Part shown: positions 57,789-64,000 of the stretch, piece after piece
How positions within the stretch are numbered: position 1 is the first letter of the stretch
Layout of the letters: the number at the start of each line of letters is the position of its first letter
Translations under genes and position numbers: made by a program
The notes under the pieces: model-generated
Told to the model about the DNA's origin: nothing
Seen by the model: the letters and a program-made list of their open reading frames with translations, nothing else
Databases searched by the model: none
Assembly (NCBI GenBank): GCA_936440205.1
Contig: OW387147.1
Coordinates: 21,787,629-21,851,628 of the forward strand
Reading direction: 5' to 3'
DNA from: Lepidonotus clava
Lineage: Eukaryota; Annelida; Polychaeta; Phyllodocida; Polynoidae
DNA length: 64,000 nucleotides

Positions 57789-59869
57789 ATGAGGGGCATA
57801 TTCCCACTTTGTGTTGGCCTCCTGGTGGCAGTCCTGGTCACCATATCTGCAGCTCGCCATACTGTTAAGGTAAGACAATTGTCTGTTATAGAAATACCTT
57901 TTTAAATATAGCCCAGATCACAATGAACCTGAATGAAAAAGTCACATAAAGCAAATTTGGACAGTTTAAGTGTTTGTTGTACATATGATTATGGTGTGAT
58001 GGTGTTCACAATTATTTACATGTTTATATGAAAGGCCATTTAAGGGTGGATAGGGATTTACATCCATGGGATACCAACTGGTTATTCCCTGGATTTCATT
58101 TGACCATCCTCCGCATTGTTAAACCAAAGACATGGTATCTTACGTGTCTCTGTGTTAAATCATAGAACCTGTGCTGATTGTACTGTTAATAAGTATGTAA
58201 TAGTGTCTTCAGATTCACACAACTTTTGATCATGAATTCTAGCCTGTCCGTTACACTGTGAAACACATATCAAATGATACATACAGCCATTTAAAATTAT
58301 AGCCATCCCCATCAAGTATTGGCTCAATTATGCCTATGTCTAGATAGCATACAGGTACTTCCAAAAGAGCACTAACATATGAAGTTTTGGTTTCAGGAGA
58401 GAGACACTCGCCCAGTGGCAACACCAGTTGCAATGAGAAATGCAAAACAGAATGAATATGAAGATGATCAGAAGAGAGACACTCGCCCAGTGGCAACACC
58501 AGTTGCAATGAGAAATGCAAAACAGAACGAATATGAAGATGATCAGAAGAGAGACACTCGCCCAGTGGCAACACCAGTGGCAATGAGAAATGCAAAACAG
58601 AACGAATATGAAGATGATCAGAAGAGAGACACTCGCCCAGTGGCAACACCAGTGGCAATGAGAAATGCAAAACAGAACGAATATGAAGATGATCAGAAGA
58701 GAGACACTCGCCCAGTGGCAACACCAGTGGCAATGAGAAATGCAAAACAGAACGAATATGAAGATGATCAGAAGAGAGACACTCGCCCAGTGGCAACACC
58801 AGTGACAATGAGAAATGCAAAACAGAACGAATATGAAGATGATCAGAAGAGAGACACTCGCCCAGTGGCAACACCAGTGGCAATGAGAAATGCTAAACAG
58901 AACGAATATGAAGATGATCAGAAGAGAGACACTCGCCCAGTGGCAACACCAGTTGCAATGAGAAATGCAAAACAGAACGAATATGAAGATGATCAGAAGA
59001 GAGACACTCGCCCAGTGGCAACACCAGTTGCAATGAGAAATGCAAAACAGAACGAATATGAAGATGATCAGAAGAGAGACACTCGCCCAGTGGCAACACC
59101 AGTTGCAATGAGAAATGCAAAACAGAATGAGTTTGAAAATGATCAGAAGAGAGACACTCGCCCAGTGGCAACACCAGTTGCAATGAGAAATGCAAAACAG
59201 AATGAATATGAAGATGATCAGAAGAGAGACACTCGCCCAGTGGCAACACCAGTTGCAATGAGAAATGCAAAACAGAATGAATATGAAGATGATCAGAAGA
59301 GAGACACTCGCCCAGTGGCAACACCAGTTGCAATGAGAAATGCAAAGCAGAATGAATATGAGGATGATCAGAAGAGAGACACTCGCCCAGTGGCAACACC
59401 AGTTGCAATGAGAAATGCAAAACAGAATGAATATGAAGATGATCAGAAGAGAGACACTCGCCCAGTGGCAACACCAGTTGCAATGAGAAATGCAAAACAG
59501 AATGAATATGAAGATGATCAGAAGAGAGACACTCGCCCAGTGGCAACACCAGTGGCAATGAGAAATGCTAAACAGAATGAATATGAAGATGATCAGAAGA
59601 GAGACACTCGCCCAGTGGCAACACCAGTGGCAATGAGAAATGCTAAACAGGAACATGCAGAAGAGACAGATGATGAACAAGAACATGATGAACATGAACA
59701 TAATGACCATGAACATGAACACGATGAACAGGAAGATGCAGATGAAGAACATGCAGAAGCAGTACATGCAGATGTAAGGGATGCCGATACAGAACAGAGA
59801 GACGCAGAGAAAATGATAGATTATGAATACTTTGATTATGGAGGCGAACCTGTGCCAGTTTATAATTAG
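57789..59869 (+). CDS. gene D: secreted repeat polyprotein, about 17 x 25-residue repeats with Lys-Arg junctions (517 aa)
   Basis: Coding exons are 57,789-57,869 and 58,397-59,869, joined in phase 0. The leader starts MRGIFPLCVGLLVAVLV and ends SAARHTVK, a signal peptide close to gene C's. The rest is 16 full and one partial 25-residue repeats, each RDTRPVATPVAMRNAK then QNEYEDDQK, so every junction reads QK-RD, a Lys-Arg pair. Cutting after each pair would release up to 16 copies of a 23-residue peptide (DTRPVATPVA...NEYEDDQ). Only two residue-level variants stand out (VAM to VTM in repeat 6; EYED to EFEN in repeat 10). The last 72 residues are acidic and His-rich (EHDEHEHNDHEHEHDEQ) and end FDYGGEPVPVYN, suggesting metal or calcium binding. 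It could be a multicopy peptide prohormone or a disordered matrix/mucus protein; the sequence does not decide. No known family was recognised. Confidence 0.85.
58211..58298 (+). repeat. direct repeat in gene D intron, copy 1
   Basis: About 85 bp beginning AGATTCACACAACTTTTGAT, about 100 bp before the large exon. It matches 59,887-59,970 just after the stop codon in the same orientation. Confidence 0.8.
58400..59650 (+). repeat. 75-bp coding minisatellite in gene D
   Basis: Sixteen and two-thirds units in exact 75-nt register, so the frame is never lost. Differences are mostly silent and come in blocks: GTGGCA for GTTGCA in units 3-5, 7, 16 and 17; GCTAAACAG in units 7, 16 and 17; AACGAA in units 2-9 against AATGAA later. 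Shared blocks between distant units indicate unequal exchange or gene conversion. Confidence 0.9.
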
Positions 59870-59886
59870 CATGTGAGACAGTCGCC

Positions 59887-59970
59887 AGATTCACACAACT
59901 TTTGATCATGAATTCTAGCTTTTCCGTTACACCGTGAAACAAATATAAAATGACACATACAATTTTAAAA
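59887..59970 (+). repeat. direct repeat in gene D 3' UTR, copy 2
   Basis: Same sequence as 58,211-58,298 with a few substitutions, starting 18 bp after the stop codon. A 3' UTR-like segment upstream of the exon suggests that this exon and its flank were once tandemly duplicated. Confidence 0.8.
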
Positions 59971-60028
59971 TGATAAATACAATTTTCACATACATTAAGA
60001 AGTCTCTTCTATGCAGAAAATATTAAAG

Positions 60029-60034
60029 AATAAA
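60029..60034 (+). terminator. poly(A) signal of gene D
   Basis: AATAAA 160 bp after the stop codon. Confidence 0.7.
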
Positions 60035-61440
60035 ATCATTTTTGACAAGCTTGAATTACATACTCGTTGATTAATTGCATGTGGGTTGATATCCCGATTT
60101 TGATTTTATATTTGTACAATACATAAGTGATAAGAGGATGAAAAGAATCACACATAATCTTTAATTTTATCCAACTTTACTGAAAACTTGCAAGTTGCTT
60201 TTAAAATTTCTCGTGGGGATGGGTGTTAAGGCCATATGTTTTATTTTGTAATAAAAGATGGGAAAGTAATGTTCGAGAAAAATAGTTGAAAAGGAATAGA
60301 TAAAAAGAGGCATCACATTCCCATTAGTATCACCTCTTTTGTGGTGGATTACAGTTAGTTTTATTTATAGGTCAGACAAAATAGCTAAATTATTGTTTGA
60401 AATGATGATAATTTTAGAGATATCAACGTATAAAAAGTAGAGAGCAAGTCACCTTCACATGGAAAACCACGCCACCTATAATATAGTGTGGAACTCAGCT
60501 CCACCTTGAGATATTTTATTATTTGAGCCTATGTAGACTGCTGATATCGGACTGTGTCTAACTTTAGATGTATGCACAGTTGTAGAATTTTTGCCCTTTT
60601 TTTGATACATCAGATAAAAACGCAAGCTTGCAGCATATTGTCCAATCAGGGGGCACCATCCAGTGTTTGTCAGTATTACATATTCGCTAGTCTCTTAGAG
60701 CCCCTAATGATGAATGTCATGCCACTCCGACAGGATAATGAAGAACAGATAGATGAACAGGCAAATGATGAACAGGCAGATTATGACCAGACAGATGGTG
60801 AAAATGTGGTCATTACTAGAAAGCACAATACTTTTGTGAGAATAATGTTGTTATCAAAGAGCTTTTATGCAATATGAACATTCTTTTTTCTGTTGTCATG
60901 TCAGATGAATTATACTGCAAAGTACAGAAACAAATAGACCGTTTTTGTGTCTCCGGAAGTTTTGGCAGGATCAAGTACAGTCTTTTTCTCTTTTAATCAA
61001 TAGCACACTTAATGACCTGAAATATGGTACCCGGTAAAAGATATTAAATCTATAATATAGGTTTATAAGCATCGATAATAAGCACCTGAAACCTTACATC
61101 AATGATCATTATCAGCGCATTAAAAAACCAACAATGTTTTTTTTTTGTTTTTTTGTTTTATGTATTTTATTTATACTGAGTGTTACAATTTGGCAAGAGC
61201 AAGGCCATTTTTCGTTGCTCCCCAGTTTAACATCTAGATTCGAGGATATATATATCACTCAATAAACACGGTTAGAGTACAGTATCAGTTTTGTGATAGC
61301 AACTATTAATTTTGTTGTTTAACCCAAATTATACTAAAGTGCCAATTATGATCCAAAACTCTAAATATTTTATATCTGGCACTATATATGAGATAATAAG
61401 ACACATACAAAATTTTAGGTCTCTATCTATAGTAGAAGCT
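60035..61440. other. intergenic DNA with a possible orphan exon
   Basis: At about 60,735-60,877 an acceptor-like CGACAG precedes an open acidic stretch (DNEEQIDEQANDEQADYDQ) whose style recalls the gene D tail (DEQEDADEEH). No matching leader exon was seen, so it may be a decayed or unfinished family member. A T-rich run at about 61,135-61,165 could be the tail of a minus-strand retroposon. Nothing else is supported. Confidence 0.35.
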
Positions 61441-61450
61441 GAGATATGGG

Positions 61451-62334
61451 GCGTCCTACATGTAGGACGCTAGCATAATCCACTACTGCAATTTCCATTG
61501 TATTTAACCTTTTTCTAATGCTAAAAAGAGCCTTATTGGCAAATATATGATAACAAATAAATCATGCTATTAACTTTAAAAATAAGTATTCTAGCAATCC
61601 ATTTAATGGAAAGCCACTCATAATTATAAAATCCACTTTCAGAAGGTTTGAAAAAATAATTTTTTATCTATTTTTGGGGTTACCATGGTAACCAAAAACC
61701 TAATTTATTGGTTATCTATGATAATATGCCTTTATCCGTCATTAAAGGGTTAAGGCAAAGTAAAAATTTGTTCTAAAATGCAGAAAGAGCTTTAAACTAC
61801 TAAATACTGGACTTTTATGGGCATCTACTACATACTTTGTATGCAAAACGTGTGAGTTAAATGATGACAAAACTTCAAAATAATGCTATCATGTAGTATC
61901 CACACTGATGCAGGGCACAAAATTAAGGTAGTGGATTATGCTAACGTCCTACATGTAGGACGGCAATAGAAAATTCTTAATATCTCTGGACATTATTATT
62001 TGATTTTAATGAAAATTAGCATGCATTTGTAGCTCCATAAGGTCTATCTAAAAGATAAATTTTGTCTTAAAATATTTATTATATCATAGGAAAAATAAAC
62101 ATTGATTTTTCAAATTTTCTATCACCTCTATTTGTCAATTTGCCTCATTGTTTGTTGTCATGGCAACATGATATTGTGTGGTATATGTTCTTATTTGGAA
62201 TTTTTTCATGATCTAAAGGTATTGAGGTCATATTTACACTAAGATTTTTGATTGTATTCATATTTTGACTACCTTCAACAAGTAGCACATTACCCATGGT
62301 ATAGGCGTCCTACCAGAAGGACGTTAGCATAATC
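61451..62334. repeat. three CGTCCTAC...GGACG palindromes with TAGCATAATC tags
   Basis: GCGTCCTACATGTAGGACGC is a perfect 20-bp palindrome at 61,451-61,470, followed by TAGCATAATCCACTAC. At 61,945-61,962 an 18-bp version is preceded by the inverted tag (GTAGTGGATTATGCTAA). At 62,306-62,323 a third, CGTCCTACCAGAAGGACG, is followed by TTAGCATAATC. These look like boundary or internal repeats of one or more decayed DNA elements. A GGTTACCATGGTAACC palindrome lies at about 61,679. Confidence 0.7.
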
Positions 62335-62597
62335 TGGGTTAAGTTGAAACCATTAATACAATTTAAATTTTAAGTTGATCAGAAAATTATGAACAGTATA
62401 TACAATGCTATGCGAACAGCTACATATATATGAACTTTGGAAAACACACGACATTAATATTAACAGTACAAATTATAAACAGTACAGCATACAATAATAC
62501 AAGGAAAACAAGACAGAATACAATATAATTAATTACTACAATGCACATGGATGAACACAGAAATTAAATAAAAGACACATTAGGATGTGATACAGTG

Positions 62598-62622
62598 AAG
62601 ATATATATATATATATATATAT
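62598..62622. repeat. (AT)n microsatellite
   Basis: About eleven AT dinucleotides followed by GTGTGT. Confidence 0.9.
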
Positions 62623-62719
62623 GTGTGTCAGTTCCCCACCAGATCAACTTTCTTTATGATTGAAATATGAAATAGAAGACACTGATAATCAATAACAAAA
62701 CAATGCAAGGGCAGAACAA

Positions 62720-63034
62720 TTACTCATAAAGTATCAAGAAACCGAATCCAATGTCAATACTCAATATGGCATGTGATGGACCACATTTCCATATAATGTT
62801 AAGATAATAAATGGACACTATACATAGTATAGATATTGGAAATCTAAGAATGAAAGTATTATTAAGGGATATTAGATCCAGCAGTTTCCTCTTCTGTGAT
62901 CTTTTAAATGTTTCATAATCAGCAATATTTCTTTCTTGGACAGTCAGATTGTTCCATAAGTATGCACCAGAGTGCAATACACTCCTAGTAAACGTTGAAT
63001 TATTAGGGAAAATCTCATATAGTAAAGGAGCCAT
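62720..63034 (-). pseudogene. LINE reverse-transcriptase C-terminal fragment
   Basis: A 104-residue frame includes SVLHSGAYLWNNLTVQERN and then DYETFKRSQKRKLLD. This matches the usual end of non-LTR reverse transcriptases (GAxLWNxLP, then a FK-rich end). It is a fragment without catalytic domains and is distinct in sequence from the LINE piece at 1,483-2,081. Confidence 0.6.
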
Positions 63035-63135
63035 GATACTCTAACGTAATTATACTCTGCAATTTGTAAATCCTTATTGGTACAACAACAAATAGGAAAA
63101 AACTAAATACCCAGCCTCTTCCAGGATTATCCTCT

Positions 63136-63715
63136 GTGCCCCGTCGCATAACAGAAATAAGGAACAATTTTTGGCACATGGTCAAACTCTCGCTGTTGTA
63201 CCAAAATTCAGCATCGATTTCCACCCATTTCTAATCATTTTTCTGGGCTGAAAATTTCAGGGATTTTAGATCTAAATGTCTAGTTTCCAGAACTTTTTGC
63301 AGAATTAAAATCGGTATAGCAGAACAGCCGCAAATCAACAGCGGGACCCATCGCTACAGGGACGTCCTTGTTTAAGGACGTCCTTGTTGCGACGGTTTGG
63401 TTATGCGATGTGCCACTGTGCTCTGTCGCATATCGGAAGCAGCGATATCACTCTTCAAAACAGCGGGGGTTTGGCAAAGTCTCGCTGTTATACGCGAAAT
63501 TCGCCAGCGATTTTCACTCTTTTCTAATAATTTCTCCAGGCTGAAAATTTCAGCGATTTTAGATCTAAATGTCTAATTTTCAGAACTTTTTACAGAATTA
63601 AAATTGGTTCAGCAGAACAGCCGCAAATTAACAGGGGGAATCATTGCAACAGGGACATGTCTCACAACAGCGAGAGGGTGCAAACCCTCGCTGTTGCCAA
63701 ACCCGTTATGCGAAA
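63136..63715. repeat. tandem direct repeat of about 285 bp, two copies
   Basis: Copy 1 (about 63,136-63,418) and copy 2 (about 63,419-63,715) share GTCGCATA, CTCGCTGTT, GGCTGAAAATTTCAG, TTTTAGATCTAAATGTCTA and GCAGAACAGCCGCAAAT in order. Inside copy 1 is a perfect hairpin GGACGTCCTT-GTTT-AAGGACGTCC (63,360-63,383). No coding signal; probably repeat-derived. Confidence 0.75.
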
Positions 63716-64000
63716 GAGCACTGGCTAGTCAAACACACACTCATTCATATGATAATTGATCATGACTCATTTTGAGCCGATGTGCCGATGTGACCCCCAT
63801 CTTTTTTCCCACACCTTGAAGTCCTATACAGTAGTAAGTATCCTCCACCTGAGTCCTTATCTCACCAGTAACCTTCTTATCTCCCTCACTCCCTACACCA
63901 TTATCATCCATCCCAGACCTTACAGCTCACAGAGCAAATTTAAAGATTTTCTTCATATCACTTGATGTAGTTTGACCAGTGAAAAGGGGGCGGTCCCGAT
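63716..64000. other. right edge, nothing supported
   Basis: A 69-residue ORF at 63,756-63,965 has no recognisable features. I see no gene, RNA or repeat here. Confidence 0.4.

Noticed and set aside
58400-59650. Regular 75-bp repeats as a CRISPR-like array
   Set aside because: The units are contiguous with no unique spacers, lie in a spliced eukaryotic coding exon and encode a regular peptide.
58251-59872. Long antisense ORFs (up to 510 residues) across the gene D repeats
   Set aside because: A 75-nt repeat has a length divisible by three, so any stop-free frame stays open for the whole array. The antisense peptides are mere by-products, with no promoter or splice context.
1-64000. tRNA or rRNA genes
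   Set aside because: I looked for box A/box B words and conserved rRNA blocks on both strands and saw none that were convincing; a covariance-model scan would be decisive.

Overview
This window is nuclear DNA from an animal, most likely a marine invertebrate, possibly a mollusc or other lophotrochozoan. The phylum is a low-confidence guess. The evidence is AT-rich DNA, small genes split by GT-AG introns with AATAAA signals, a Gypsy LTR element, a Ngaro-type tyrosine-recombinase retroelement, LINE ends and many MITEs. There is no bacterial-style operon, rRNA, tRNA or CRISPR array.

Layout. Positions 202-18,640 and 18,903-46,521 are two copies of one tandem segmental duplication (units 1 and 2). 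A third copy starts at about 46,529 and is lost after about 700 bp. Each full unit carries two host genes on the + strand. Gene A has four exons and encodes a secreted protein with a Cys-rich domain and a Thr/Ser/Pro tail. Gene B has a TATA box, a short first exon, a signal-peptide exon and a mature-peptide exon. Beyond the duplication lie two more genes built like gene B: gene C (52.4-53.6 kb) and gene D (57.4-60.0 kb). Gene D encodes about 517 residues, mostly a 25-residue repeat present about 17 times with a Lys-Arg pair at each junction, then an acidic His-rich tail. In genes B, C and D the first coding exon is only a signal peptide ending in phase 0. The next exon carries a very different mature part, so this is a family of secreted, probably proteolytically processed peptides with a conserved leader and fast-changing cargo.

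Mobile DNA. Because the units are paralogous, many insertions can be read against an empty site in the other copy. Unit 1 alone has a LINE 3' end (1,483-2,081), a 4.28-kb DNA transposon (5,734-10,010) packed with GCTGAGA repeats and a decayed DDE-type transposase, and two MITEs (12.6-13.0 and 15.8-16.3 kb). Unit 2 alone has a MITE at 20.05 kb, a 13.5-kb Gypsy element (29,905-43,423) with near-identical 939-bp LTRs and an extra zinc-finger ORF after pol, and MITEs at 43.7 and 45.7-46.2 kb. A Ngaro-like element (47,262-51,736) sits at the edge of the truncated third unit. The last 4 kb hold repeats, palindromes and a LINE fragment.

The host genes should work independently: each has its own promoter and poly(A) signal, and all point the same way. 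They resemble locally amplified secretory loci such as those for neuropeptides, mucus, shell matrix, venom or antimicrobial peptides. The sequence alone does not say which.
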